A DNA stretch of 64,000 nt, taken from assembly GCA_944390805.1 (NCBI GenBank), contig CALXQW010000002.1:22334-86333 (forward strand), read 5' to 3'. A program made the position numbers and the translations under genes. This document shows positions 30,877 through 39,394 of this stretch, one piece after another. The first letter of the stretch is position 1; each line of letters starts with the position of its first letter. The DNA is from an uncultured Opitutales bacterium (GTDB lineage Bacteria; Verrucomicrobiota; Verrucomicrobiia; Opitutales; Intestinicryptomonadaceae). The notes below the pieces were generated by a model that worked only from the letters and a program-made list of their open reading frames with translations, did not search any database and had not been told where the DNA came from.

Positions 30877-31475
30877 CTTACCGATTCCGACAACTCCGCA
30901 CGGAGAAATTCCCTCGCGCGGGAAAGCCTGCTCTTAACCGTGCCTACACTTAGACCCAGCTTTTCTGCAATCTCCTCGTAGCTTAAATGCTCGGAAACTC
31001 TAAGATTGAAAACTTGAGAGTATTTCTCCGGCATCGCCGCAACGGCCTTTGGCAGAAGCTCCTCAAACTCAGAAGAAAGAGCTTGCTCGCGCGGATTGGG
31101 CGCCGGGCAGCTGATAGTCTCGCCTATGGTGGCGGAACTGTCATTTGAAATTGGAGCGTCGAAAGACATGGACTGCGCCCTGCGCCTGCGCCACCAATAC
31201 CAGTGTTTGTTCCTGGCAAGATTTGTCGCAATGTGGTAGAGCCAAGTTCCTATGGAGCATTCACCCCTGAAAGAACCTATGTTCTTTCTGGCCTTGATAA
31301 ATGTATCCTGCGCAACCTCCTGAGCGTCCTGATAGTTGTTCAACAGGCTGTTGGCCCTGTTGAAGATTTTATCCCAGTTCTCCGACACAAGCCTGTTGAA
31401 GGCAACCTCGTCGCCCTTTTGGAGGTCGGCAACGAGGGTGTCGGCAGTCTTTGATGTTAGTGTCGATGAAGACAT
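30873..31475 (-). CDS. ECF-type RNA polymerase sigma factor
   Basis: 200 residues. Region 2 at ~20-90 (NSLLNNYQDAQEVAQDTFIKA, FRGECSIGTWLYHIATNLARN) and region 4 at ~130-190 with the helix-turn-helix YEEIAEKLGLSVGTVKSRL, joined by a Ser/Pro-rich linker. There are no sigma 1.1 or 3 regions, so this is an extracytoplasmic-function factor. Cotranslated with the anti-sigma factor and divergent from the GTPase operon across 151 bases, which makes that operon a candidate target. Confidence 0.93.
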   Translation of the reverse strand: MSSSTLTSKTADTLVADLQKGDEVAFNRLVSENWDKIFNRANSLLNNYQDAQEVAQDTFIKARKNIGSFRGECSIGTWLYHIATNLARNKHWYWWRRRRAQSMSFDAPISNDSSATIGETISCPAPNPREQALSSEFEELLPKAVAAMPEKYSQVFNLRVSEHLSYEEIAEKLGLSVGTVKSRLSRAREFLRAELSESVR

Positions 31476-31503
31476 GGTTTTTTACTTTTTATTGTTAGCG
31501 TTT

Positions 31504-31535
31504 AAAGCGGACAAATTTTCCGCTTTTATTTTTTT
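31504..31535 (+). terminator. Terminator-like hairpin between the divergent sigma and GTPase operons
   Basis: AAAGCGGA and TCCGCTTT form an 8-bp perfect stem with a 7-base loop, followed on the plus strand by TATTTTTTT. There is no plus-strand gene directly upstream, so it would stop antisense or stray transcripts before the GTPase operon. Confidence 0.6.
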
Positions 31536-31574
31536 AGACGCAGCACCGCGTTTTTTGTTTCAAAATTTTTTTAA

Positions 31575-31603
31575 TTGAAGTTGGGCGCGCGTCCGTTTAA
31601 ATA
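31575..31603 (+). promoter_or_regulatory. Candidate promoter of the GTPase operon
   Basis: TTGAAG (31575-31580) and TAAATA (31598-31603) with a 17-base spacer that is unusually GC rich (GGGCGCGCGTCC). The start codon is 24 bases further. An ECF-type promoter could coexist; none was recognised. Confidence 0.4.
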
Positions 31604-31626
31604 TGCTGTAAAACAATTATCGTACA

Positions 31627-33408
31627 ATGTTCGGATTTCTTAAAAGCAAACGGAAAGTAAGGGTTTCAATGACAGATTGCGCAGACCGCTTCTCCCAAAC
31701 GGCAGAAGACGAAGAAGTGCGCATAGGAGGTTCAGCGGACTGTTCCCTGAAGGTTGAAGGTTTCCCTGCATGTCTGGCAGTCAGAGCCGGGCGCGGCGGC
31801 TCTTTTGAAGTTGTCCCGCTGGATAAGGACGCCCCGGTATTGGTAAATTCCGCCCGGGTTGAGAGCGTCCAGCCCGTTCCAGACTTATTTACTCTGCAAA
31901 TTGGCAGCAGAATATTTTATGTTGCCCTATCCGATATTGCGCGTGAGAAAGTCGCCAAGGCAGACTTTTCCAAATGGACAGTTTTCAACGTTCAAACCGG
32001 GCGCATAGAAGACGAGCTTCCCCTTGAACGCATACCTCTGTCCATGGCAAAGAGGGGCATTACCGGAGAAGGCATGGCCATATGCCCGTCAGGAATGGAA
32101 ACCGGCTTTTTCTATTCGCATGTATTCGGAAATGGAGAAAACCAGGGAATACCGGCAGACATGAAAGTTTCAGGACAAGCGGCCCCGATAGCGGCAGATA
32201 TTTCACCGGTGCTGTCGGAATCTGTTGCGCCCGTAACATGCCCGCTTTGCTGGCTGAAATTTGATGTGGGAGATGCCATGAACATAGCCACCCACGAATC
32301 TTTGCGCTCAGACCCAGTCTTGGGACCAAACGAGATGCTCAGGTTTCTGCCTGTAAGTTTTTCTCCCGACGGAGTTGCGCTCGACCCGGCCGGAATGCCC
32401 GCTCCGGACTTTGCCTGTCCGCACTGCCGCAAGAAGCTGCCATCGGGATTCTTTGATTTGGACAATAAGATATTTTCCATAGTCGGCGCGCCCAGTTCGG
32501 GTAAGTCTTACTATCTTAGCGTTCTTACGAAGCAGCTTCAGACGTCTTTGTACAAGAACTTTGGAATGACACTCAAAGATTTGGATCCATCTGGGAACAT
32601 GCTGCTTACTCAGATGAGAAACAGGCTCTTCTCGGCCTCAAAACCCGAAGACGCGATTCTGGCAAAGACCGCCCTTGAAGGAGCCATGTACGAGAGGTAT
32701 CCGCGGTTTGGGAAAATGGTTGCCCTGCCAAAACCCATGACCTATGCGATATCGTCCGACGACAAATCTAAAAAGGAAGTATCTATAATTTTCTACGACA
32801 ACGCCGGAGAACATTTTGAGCCTGGTTTAGACTTGGAGGAATCTCCTGGAGCCATGCATGTTGCCAGTTCTGCGGCAATATTCTTCCTCTTTGACCCTGC
32901 GGCAAACAGAAACTTTAAAAAGCTTCTCGAGGGGAATCCAGACCCGCAGCTTTCTATAGGCGGCAGGCTGGACCAGCAAGATACGATACTCTCCGAGATG
33001 GAAATGCGCATAAAGCGCATTGCTGGCATGGATTTGTCGGAGAAGATAGACAAGCCCTTGGCAGTTATCATAGGCAAGTACGATATCTGGAAAGATCTGC
33101 TTAAAACTCCGCTTCTTGAGCCAATTTCAGACGGACGCCTTGATATTGGCGCAATAGATGAGAACTCCAGAAACATAAAGAATTTCCTGGAGCAGATAGA
33201 TCCGTCTATAGTCAGCGCCGCCCAAAGCATATCAAAAGACACAAAGTTCTTTGCTTTAAGCGCGCTTGGCCATTCTCCGATAAAGCTCACAGAAGGGCCT
33301 TGCGCCGGGAAGATAGCGCCCATACCGGAAAAGCTCAATCCAATGTACGTTGAGATACCCACACTGTGGGCGCTTAGCCGCACCACGAATCTAATTCCGA
33401 CACGCTGA
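31627..33408 (+). CDS. FHA-like/zinc-ribbon/GTPase protein, double-GTPase family
   Basis: 593 residues, predicted cytosolic. Residues ~12-112 look like a forkhead-associated fold (VRIGGSADCSLKV, VLVNSARV, TLQIGSRIFYV). A short GYF-like segment follows (~115-165: WTVFNVQTGRIEDELPL). A split zinc ribbon has C205/C208 (CPLC) and C264/C267 (CPHC). The GTPase part has Walker A GAPSSGKS at 287-294, DNAG at 391-394 (G3) and GKYD at 483-486 in the place of NKxD (G4). This order resembles Double-GTPase 2 proteins of GTPase-associated systems, which are predicted, mostly untested, bacterial conflict systems. First gene of four; its TGA overlaps the next ATG by one base. Family call is by recollection of motifs. 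Confidence 0.8.
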   Translation: MFGFLKSKRKVRVSMTDCADRFSQTAEDEEVRIGGSADCSLKVEGFPACLAVRAGRGGSFEVVPLDKDAPVLVNSARVESVQPVPDLFTLQIGSRIFYVALSDIAREKVAKADFSKWTVFNVQTGRIEDELPLERIPLSMAKRGITGEGMAICPSGMETGFFYSHVFGNGENQGIPADMKVSGQAAPIAADISPVLSESVAPVTCPLCWLKFDVGDAMNIATHESLRSDPVLGPNEMLRFLPVSFSPDGVALDPAGMPAPDFACPHCRKKLPSGFFDLDNKIFSIVGAPSSGKSYYLSVLTKQLQTSLYKNFGMTLKDLDPSGNMLLTQMRNRLFSASKPEDAILAKTALEGAMYERYPRFGKMVALPKPMTYAISSDDKSKKEVSIIFYDNAGEHFEPGLDLEESPGAMHVASSAAIFFLFDPAANRNFKKLLEGNPDPQLSIGGRLDQQDTILSEMEMRIKRIAGMDLSEKIDKPLAVIIGKYDIWKDLLKTPLLEPISDGRLDIGAIDENSRNIKNFLEQIDPSIVSAAQSISKDTKFFALSALGHSPIKLTEGPCAGKIAPIPEKLNPMYVEIPTLWALSRTTNLIPTR

Positions 33409-34739
33409 TGGCCTACCAGCTTATATATACAAGTTCTCCAAAGGGGCTTGCCATGGGCAGATCTGGATTCTGCACAGTGGCAAGAAGCGCCGATATGCCA
33501 GTTTCTTTGGCATCTGCGGTGGAGCCGCTTGGAGTTTTCGAGCGCCCAGTTTCAGACGGAGAGCCAGTCTCTTTCACTCTTTCAAATATAACTTTTGCCC
33601 AGACTAAGTACTATGTGCTAACCCGTGCGCAGGACTGCGGAATAGACTACACAAACAGGAACAATTACATAGCGCACCACCTTGTGGTATCTGAACACGA
33701 GATAGGAAATCTTGCGGCAAACCCGGCAGAAATTATGCTTGGCTGGAGCGGCTGGAGAAAATCTTGGCAGGAAGAGCCCAAGTTATTGGAAGATGCAATT
33801 TCTCTAAAGGATATTCCAAAAATAGAGAATCTGCTTCCCGCAAAGACATGGGAAAAGATTTTCTCAGACGCCGGCAAGGCCGCCCTTTTAACATGCGGAC
33901 AAAGAGCGAGAATACACGCTCCGGCGGGAAGCGAAAATGTGCTGCTGAGATTGTATGCGGAGAGTCTGGCTTTGGAATTCGACACACAAAAGCGCTGGAA
34001 TGCAAGTTTTACAACATGCGTATCTGGAGGCGCGTCGGCAAGGGCCGACTGGGCTGCGTACTGCACGGATGATTCCGGCGCAGAAATAGATTTACGTTCT
34101 GGCACAGCGCCCGATGCTCCCTCCGGGAGAGCCGCTCAATACGCCCGCAGCGGGCAGATGACAAACCGCGAGAAATTCAATCTTACGGTAAAGGGCCCGC
34201 AGCTTGGCAAAAAGAAGTTTGATGTGGTTGAGAGCATTCCGCAGCAGAAAGGCAAATTGGAGGTATCGCCAATTCTTATAGCGGCAGCAGCTGCGGCGAT
34301 AATAGCGGCGGCTGCGGGATTGTGGATATTCTTTGTTGCGGGGAAAGCCCCTGTTGATGACAAAGGTCTGAACGAGGGCAGCTTGAAGACAATGCCAGCA
34401 ATACAAAAGACGGAGTCTCTCGACGCTCTCAGGGAGAAAATCTCGGAGAAGATAAAGAATGACGAATTTGCCGATGCGGTTGAGATATGGAAAGAGTCGT
34501 TATCAGCCCAGGTGGACCAGTCTTTCGGCAGGCTGGTAAACCGTCTGATTTGCAAAAGGTTCGACGACCTGGTATCCGACGCTGAACTTCTCATAGTCAG
34601 GGGTAATTTTGACGGAGCGGCTGCAAAGCTTGATACGGCAAAAAAGGCCATAGATGCGGCAAATCCGCCGGACGCAGGACTGCGTTTGGACAAAATATCT
34701 GAGTTAAGATCAAAGATAGGGGCTAAAAAGCGCAAATAG
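33408..34739 (+). CDS. GTPase-associated protein 1-like, membrane anchored
   Basis: 443 residues. The start YQLIYTSSPKGLAMGRSGF, then CTVARS, and the later NYIAHHLVVSE are characteristic of the N-terminal domain of GTPase-associated protein 1 (type 2) found beside double-GTPases. This domain spans ~1-235. A single membrane helix (SPILIAAAAAAIIAAAAG, ~287-310) follows and the last ~130 residues are helical and charged. The typical GAP1 middle and C-terminal domains are absent or replaced, so the protein is shorter than classical members. Stop/start overlap TGATG couples it to the GTPase gene; eleven bases separate it from the next gene. Confidence 0.78.
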   Translation: MAYQLIYTSSPKGLAMGRSGFCTVARSADMPVSLASAVEPLGVFERPVSDGEPVSFTLSNITFAQTKYYVLTRAQDCGIDYTNRNNYIAHHLVVSEHEIGNLAANPAEIMLGWSGWRKSWQEEPKLLEDAISLKDIPKIENLLPAKTWEKIFSDAGKAALLTCGQRARIHAPAGSENVLLRLYAESLALEFDTQKRWNASFTTCVSGGASARADWAAYCTDDSGAEIDLRSGTAPDAPSGRAAQYARSGQMTNREKFNLTVKGPQLGKKKFDVVESIPQQKGKLEVSPILIAAAAAAIIAAAAGLWIFFVAGKAPVDDKGLNEGSLKTMPAIQKTESLDALREKISEKIKNDEFADAVEIWKESLSAQVDQSFGRLVNRLICKRFDDLVSDAELLIVRGNFDGAAAKLDTAKKAIDAANPPDAGLRLDKISELRSKIGAKKRK

Positions 34740-34750
34740 GAATTTTAAAT

Positions 34751-37561
34751 ATGACAGAGCAACTGGTTGTACTAAAGATTCAGGCAATACTTGGCGGGAA
34801 GTCGGACATGACCGACTTGCAGATGCGTTCTCTTGCGGCGGAATACAAGCGTATGAGAGATGCCGCCGCGGAAAAGCTTGAGCGTTGTGCCGCTCTGATA
34901 AAGGCCGGCAGAGACTACACCGCCTTGCAGGTGGCAGAGACGCCTCCGCAGCTTTTGGAAACTTTAAACGCGCTGTCATTCCCTGAATACGGCAAGTGGG
35001 TAAATTTCTGCAAGTCGGAGGGCTATCCGGCAGGAGCGCCGTTCGACGAATACCAGATAGAGCTGATAAACGGATTGTACGCAAAGCACATATCGCAGAC
35101 GCATCCGCTATACAGAGATTTCCGCCGCGCAATGCGCCTTAGGCACACAGAGGAGGCTTTGTCTGTAATACGAACTATCTGTAAGATAAATGCCAACGAC
35201 GCCCAAGCAAAGCTCGAGTGCGAGAAAATAGAGAAAAAGTTTGCCCGCATGAAGGAGGCAGAGTTAAAGCACGCGCTTGAAGAGCGAGACGACGAAAAAA
35301 TTGTATCTTTATATTCCGAGCTTAAAAATTACGAGCATTCGTATCTGAAGGGCTCCACCGTGCTCGAAACCGCCAAGGAGGCGTTTTCTGAGCATCAGGC
35401 AAAAGCATCTAAGAAGCGTATGGCAGATATTGCCGGCAAGCTGAGAATGATGGGAGGAGACGATTTCGACGGAATATTAAGTTTGGCGTCGGAATATCAG
35501 ATGTTAAAGTCGGCAAATCCGGAGGAATCTTCCCCGGAAGACGCAGAGTATATGGATGTCCGCGCGGCAGAGGCCGCAAAAGCTCACGATGCCGCCGAGA
35601 AGGACCAGGAAGCCCAGCGTGCAAGGAACGAGCTTCTCATGGAGATAGAAAATCCGTCGGCTGGAGGCACTCGGAAAGAGAGGCTAAAGCGCATAACAAA
35701 CCTTCTGGATAAGTCTAAAGACGCAATAGACAATGAACTTCAGAAAAAGGCTCTTAAAGCGGCATCAAAGCTTAAGGGGCAGATATTTAGAAAGAGGCTG
35801 TACAGGCTTGCGATAGCGGTATTTGCGGTGGCTGCACTTGGGGCGGCAGGATATTTTATGAGGCTTGAGAACATCAAGGCAAAGTCTATATCAGACGCAT
35901 CAATGCTGATAGCCTCGGCAGACGACATGCGCGATTTAAACTCCGCAATAAAGGTAGCCGAGGAGGCTGAAAAGACATATGCCGGCGCCATATCAAAAAA
36001 CCAGTCTCTTGCAATAGACCTGCAGAAGCTTAAGATAGAGCTTAAGACATATTCCGACAAACTCACGCAGATAAGGCATAGAATGGAGGATATGGACAAA
36101 TTCGATTTTGAAAAGTCGAGCTCGTCCGCCTGCCAGAATGCGTGGAATATGCTCTCGGAGACAGAAGGGCTTGCGGCAGATTTTTCCGCGCGGTTTGAGT
36201 TTCCGCTGGACAAGGCTCTCTCTGATCTGAGGACAAAATTCTTCGCCGCGATAGACGCCCGCAAGGCGCGCATCAGGAAGCAGCTCGACACTTGTCTTGA
36301 GAATATAGAGCGCTATTTGTCGAAGTTGGAAAACCCTACAGCAGACTACCCCATTATTATCTCGGAAATGATCGGAGAGGTAATGAAGGTAAAACCCATA
36401 GCTGAAGATGGCACAAATCTCTTTAAGCTGCACGCCATAGACACCGACAGATTCAACGCGGCCGCAGCAAGGGTTGACGAAGCGAAACGTAGAATGGAGG
36501 AGTTTGAACGTCTGCACAAGGCTATGGCAGACGCTAAGGGCGAGCTTGAGTATCTTTCGGCCCTGCAGAAGTTTGCAGATAGTCCGGCATCGGGAGAGAC
36601 TCTCAAGGGCAAGGCCAAAGCCATATTGGACAGATCTGAATCTCTCAGGAACGGCGCTTACGACGGAATATGCTCACTCGAGGCCGGGAACGCCTCCAAA
36701 GACGTAAAAGACTTCATCCGCGCGCCTGCCGCCGTCAAGGACGAATACCTCACGAACATATACAGATATCTGCGCGGCGGAAAGCCCGTATATACGCTCG
36801 GCAAGGTAGAGGAAAAGCAGACAAAATGGAATGGCGGCTCAGAAGTTGTTCAATCCGCAAGGGAGATAGGCTACGGAGCAAAAATTAACAACACAGTTTA
36901 CAGGTTGATAATGTTGGGAGGTAAACAGCCGAAGGGGGATATTCTCGTTTCCGAATCCATCACCCCTGAGAGCATACTTGGCAAGGAGGTAGAAAAGATA
37001 TCGGCAAACATTCCAGCCCTTGGCCTAATTAAGATAATTGCCGATTTCGACAAGGCAAACCCGCTGTACAAGCTGCGCCTTGAAAACGCCGTATTTGAAG
37101 AGATGAGAAAAGACCCGATAAAAAGCGGCTTGGCGTATTCTCCATCGGCTATGGCGCGAGAGAAGAAAATAGCGAAATTTGCTGCCGATAATGAGTCTAA
37201 ATGCGGCTGGCTGTTCGATTCTCAATCAAAGGCTAACCTGGCTGCGGCCGAGCTTTACTCATCGCCTTTGCCCGACTATCTCAAAGAGGCAAAAATAAAT
37301 CTTGCTGCTGCAAAAGAGTTGTCGGCTTCGCCGATGAAGATGATAGGCTATGCAGATTTCGACGGGAAAAAGAAATTCTTCGACGATGGCGAAAATATGG
37401 AGATATGGGGCATAACGCAAGATACGGGCAGATTTGAAAAAGTCATGTCAGGAGGAGTGGAAAAGTCTGCTCCGGCCATGTTCACGCCGCTGATGCTTGA
37501 GACAGTATCCAAGGAAAATGCCCTGAAGAAAGCGCGCGAAAACGCCGATAAGAATTCCTGA
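34751..37561 (+). CDS. Large helical membrane protein of the GTPase operon, unknown function
   Basis: 936 residues. The N-terminal ~350 are almost wholly alpha-helical and charged (coiled coil likely), then one membrane helix at ~351-370 (YRLAIAVFAVAALGAAGYFM), then ~565 residues that begin as long helices (NSAIKVAEEAEKTYAGA, DFEKSSSSACQNAWNML) and end with more globular segments (YTLGKVEEKQTKWNGG, GYADFDGKKKFFDDG). No enzymatic motif. By the positive-inside rule the N-terminal part is probably cytosolic and the C-terminal part periplasmic. It could be a structural or effector component of the GTPase system. Stop overlaps the next start by one base (TGATG). Confidence 0.75.
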   Translation: MTEQLVVLKIQAILGGKSDMTDLQMRSLAAEYKRMRDAAAEKLERCAALIKAGRDYTALQVAETPPQLLETLNALSFPEYGKWVNFCKSEGYPAGAPFDEYQIELINGLYAKHISQTHPLYRDFRRAMRLRHTEEALSVIRTICKINANDAQAKLECEKIEKKFARMKEAELKHALEERDDEKIVSLYSELKNYEHSYLKGSTVLETAKEAFSEHQAKASKKRMADIAGKLRMMGGDDFDGILSLASEYQMLKSANPEESSPEDAEYMDVRAAEAAKAHDAAEKDQEAQRARNELLMEIENPSAGGTRKERLKRITNLLDKSKDAIDNELQKKALKAASKLKGQIFRKRLYRLAIAVFAVAALGAAGYFMRLENIKAKSISDASMLIASADDMRDLNSAIKVAEEAEKTYAGAISKNQSLAIDLQKLKIELKTYSDKLTQIRHRMEDMDKFDFEKSSSSACQNAWNMLSETEGLAADFSARFEFPLDKALSDLRTKFFAAIDARKARIRKQLDTCLENIERYLSKLENPTADYPIIISEMIGEVMKVKPIAEDGTNLFKLHAIDTDRFNAAAARVDEAKRRMEEFERLHKAMADAKGELEYLSALQKFADSPASGETLKGKAKAILDRSESLRNGAYDGICSLEAGNASKDVKDFIRAPAAVKDEYLTNIYRYLRGGKPVYTLGKVEEKQTKWNGGSEVVQSAREIGYGAKINNTVYRLIMLGGKQPKGDILVSESITPESILGKEVEKISANIPALGLIKIIADFDKANPLYKLRLENAVFEEMRKDPIKSGLAYSPSAMAREKKIAKFAADNESKCGWLFDSQSKANLAAAELYSSPLPDYLKEAKINLAAAKELSASPMKMIGYADFDGKKKFFDDGENMEIWGITQDTGRFEKVMSGGVEKSAPAMFTPLMLETVSKENALKKARENADKNS

Positions 37562-38046
37562 TGGAGAATAAAAAGTTCAACATTTTATGGAAGGGGAAGA
37601 TTTGCGCAAAGCTTGATGCATCGGAACTTCTCGAAGCTCTGAAGTTTGGCAAGATTGGGCTCTTCCACCAAATAGATTGCGGCGACGGCCAGGCTGCAAA
37701 AACAATAAAGGAATTTTTAAGGCAAAACGGCGGAATGGAGATGCTCAAAAGCGCAGCAGCAAAGAGCGTCTCTGCAAAAAAGCAAAAAAGCAATGCTCCG
37801 CGTGGCGCAAAAGAGAAAAATTCTGGCAAAGAAAAAGCGCAAATTCCGTCAAATGCCGAGAGTTTTACAGCCTACACTATAAGCGGGCTTTGTTTTTTGT
37901 CGCCATTTGTGCTTGCCGCGCTTCTTGTATTAGACGCCTATCTTTTAAAGAATGGGCATATAAAGTTAGCTCTCGCAGCAACGCTTATTGGAACTGTTCT
38001 TTCCGCCCTTGGACTTTTATTTTTTAGAGCGCTATTTAGATACTGA
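37561..38046 (+). CDS. Small two-helix membrane protein of the GTPase operon
   Basis: 161 residues. N-terminal ~55 residues (NILWKGKICAKLDASELLEA, then FGKIGLFHQIDCG) resemble a GYF_2-type adaptor domain, as does a part of the first gene of this operon. A Lys-rich linker (~70-100) leads to two membrane helices (ISGLCFLSPFVLAALLVLDA and LALAATLIGTVLSALGLLFF) separated by a short loop. Translationally coupled to the preceding gene. It could link the membrane to the cytosolic GTPase; no function can be assigned from sequence. Confidence 0.72.
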   Translation: MENKKFNILWKGKICAKLDASELLEALKFGKIGLFHQIDCGDGQAAKTIKEFLRQNGGMEMLKSAAAKSVSAKKQKSNAPRGAKEKNSGKEKAQIPSNAESFTAYTISGLCFLSPFVLAALLVLDAYLLKNGHIKLALAATLIGTVLSALGLLFFRALFRY

Positions 38047-38162
38047 TAATTTCATGCGCAGCATGCAAAAAAGCCAAGCATTGGCAGTGCAAAAATACGC
38101 TTATGACAAACATATCTTTCTTCCAAAACAAGCATATCATCGCCCGAAAAATTTTTGAGGAC

Positions 38163-38199
38163 TATGTATTTTTGCCCTAATGAAATGGGCTAATACATA
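38163..38199. repeat. Long composite inverted repeat
   Basis: TATGTATT (38163-38170) pairs with AATACATA (38192-38199) and an inner GCCC/GGGC closes a seven-base loop. It lies after the GTPase operon and just before the Sel1-gene terminator. It lacks a T tract, so its role is unclear; it might serve as 3' end structure of the GTPase mRNA. Confidence 0.5.
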
Positions 38200-38201
38200 T
38201 A

Positions 38202-38234
38202 ATAAAAAAAGTCGGCACACATGAATATGCCGAC
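38202..38234 (-). terminator. Terminator of the HAD-uvrB-Sel1 cluster
   Basis: GTCGGCA (38211-38217) and TGCCGAC (38228-38234), followed on the minus strand by seven T. It lies about 40 bases beyond the Sel1-gene stop. Confidence 0.85.
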
Positions 38235-38273
38235 ATTGTAAATATAAAAAGTAGCCTATAAGTTTTGGTTTTA

Positions 38274-39347
38274 TTATTCCTGCATATCGGAAACCGCAGG
38301 GATAGACATTGAAGGAGACAACCTCTGGCCCCATACCGGAGCTATATAACCGGCCTCACCCGGCCCCGGCTTTGCCGAAGGCTTGGACGGCGCTTCAGCA
38401 CTTATGCCAGCTTCTTTCATAGCCCTATAACCTTGCAATCCTTGCAAAGAGGCAGAATCTCCATTTTGGGCAGCCTGGGAAGGAGCCTGTTGCTGCTCGG
38501 CAGATTTAACCTCAGGTCTTTTAACCGCAGAAAAAGTTCCCGGAGGCATCTCCAAGCGTATCTGCTCTGCGGCGGCTAAAGCTTCTTTGTCGCCCTTCTG
38601 CGCTGAAAGAGCAAACCATCTGTATGCCTCTTTTTTATCTTGGGCAACACCCTCTCCCCTGTAATAGCACACGCCAAGAAACTTCTGGGACTCCCCGTCT
38701 CCCTTCTCAGCAGCGGCTGTCCAAATTGCAACGGCTTTGCGCCTGTCTATGCGAACACCCTCCCCCGTATAATAGCATTGGGCAAGCTTGCATTGGGCTA
38801 TCAAGTTGCCAGCCTCGGCAGCGGTAGTCCAAAGCTTAAATGCTTCCACCGCATTTTTCTTTACGCCCTGCCCTCTCGAATAGCAGAATGCAAGACTGTT
38901 TGTGGCGTCTATATTTCCACCCTCGGCAGATTTGCCCCACCAGTAGGCAGCCAAAGTCATATCTTTCATAACGCCCAAGCCATTACAATAAGACAATCCC
39001 AAGTAATACTGAGCGGAAGAGTCGTTCGCCTTTGCGGCCTTCATCCAATAGCGCGACGAAAAATATACGCTGCGGTCAACACCATTGCCCAGATAATAGC
39101 AGATTCCTAGATTTGTAAGGGCGGATACGTCGCCCTGGTCGGCGGCCTTCCTCCACCAGAATACGGCGCTCGGATAATTGGGCGTAAATTTGCCGCCTCC
39201 ACCAGTGGCAAAATAGTCTGCAAGCTTAACCTGCGCGGAAACCTCGCCCGCAGAAGCAGCAGTCATCATGGATTCAAGCTCGTCGCAAAATAGCGCCGAG
39301 GCCGACAAAAGCGATACTGTGGCAAAAAATATCTTTAAAATTTTCAT
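38274..39347 (-). CDS. Secreted Sel1-repeat protein
   Basis: 357 residues from the ATG at 39347, which opens a signal peptide (MKILKIFFATVSLLSASALF, cleavage near residue 20). Six Sel1-like helix pairs follow; their end signatures are readable: NLGICYYLGNGV, YLGLSYCNGLGV, SLAFCYSRGQGV, KLAQCYYTGEGV, FLGVCYYRGEGV, with a degenerate first unit ADYFATGGGGKF. The C-terminal ~100 residues are low-complexity (Gln, Pro, Ala, Ser). Sel1 repeats mediate protein-protein contacts; a periplasmic scaffold is inferred. It lies 47 bases after uvrB. Confidence 0.9.
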   Translation of the reverse strand: MKILKIFFATVSLLSASALFCDELESMMTAASAGEVSAQVKLADYFATGGGGKFTPNYPSAVFWWRKAADQGDVSALTNLGICYYLGNGVDRSVYFSSRYWMKAAKANDSSAQYYLGLSYCNGLGVMKDMTLAAYWWGKSAEGGNIDATNSLAFCYSRGQGVKKNAVEAFKLWTTAAEAGNLIAQCKLAQCYYTGEGVRIDRRKAVAIWTAAAEKGDGESQKFLGVCYYRGEGVAQDKKEAYRWFALSAQKGDKEALAAAEQIRLEMPPGTFSAVKRPEVKSAEQQQAPSQAAQNGDSASLQGLQGYRAMKEAGISAEAPSKPSAKPGPGEAGYIAPVWGQRLSPSMSIPAVSDMQE

Positions 39348-39394
39348 CTGAGGTATTTTTTTTATTTGTACGAAATGCAAAATTTGCGGGCAAG

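Noticed and set aside
33408..34739. Ordinary receptor or transporter because of a membrane helix
   Set aside because: The N-terminal signature belongs to GTPase-associated proteins and there is only one helix.
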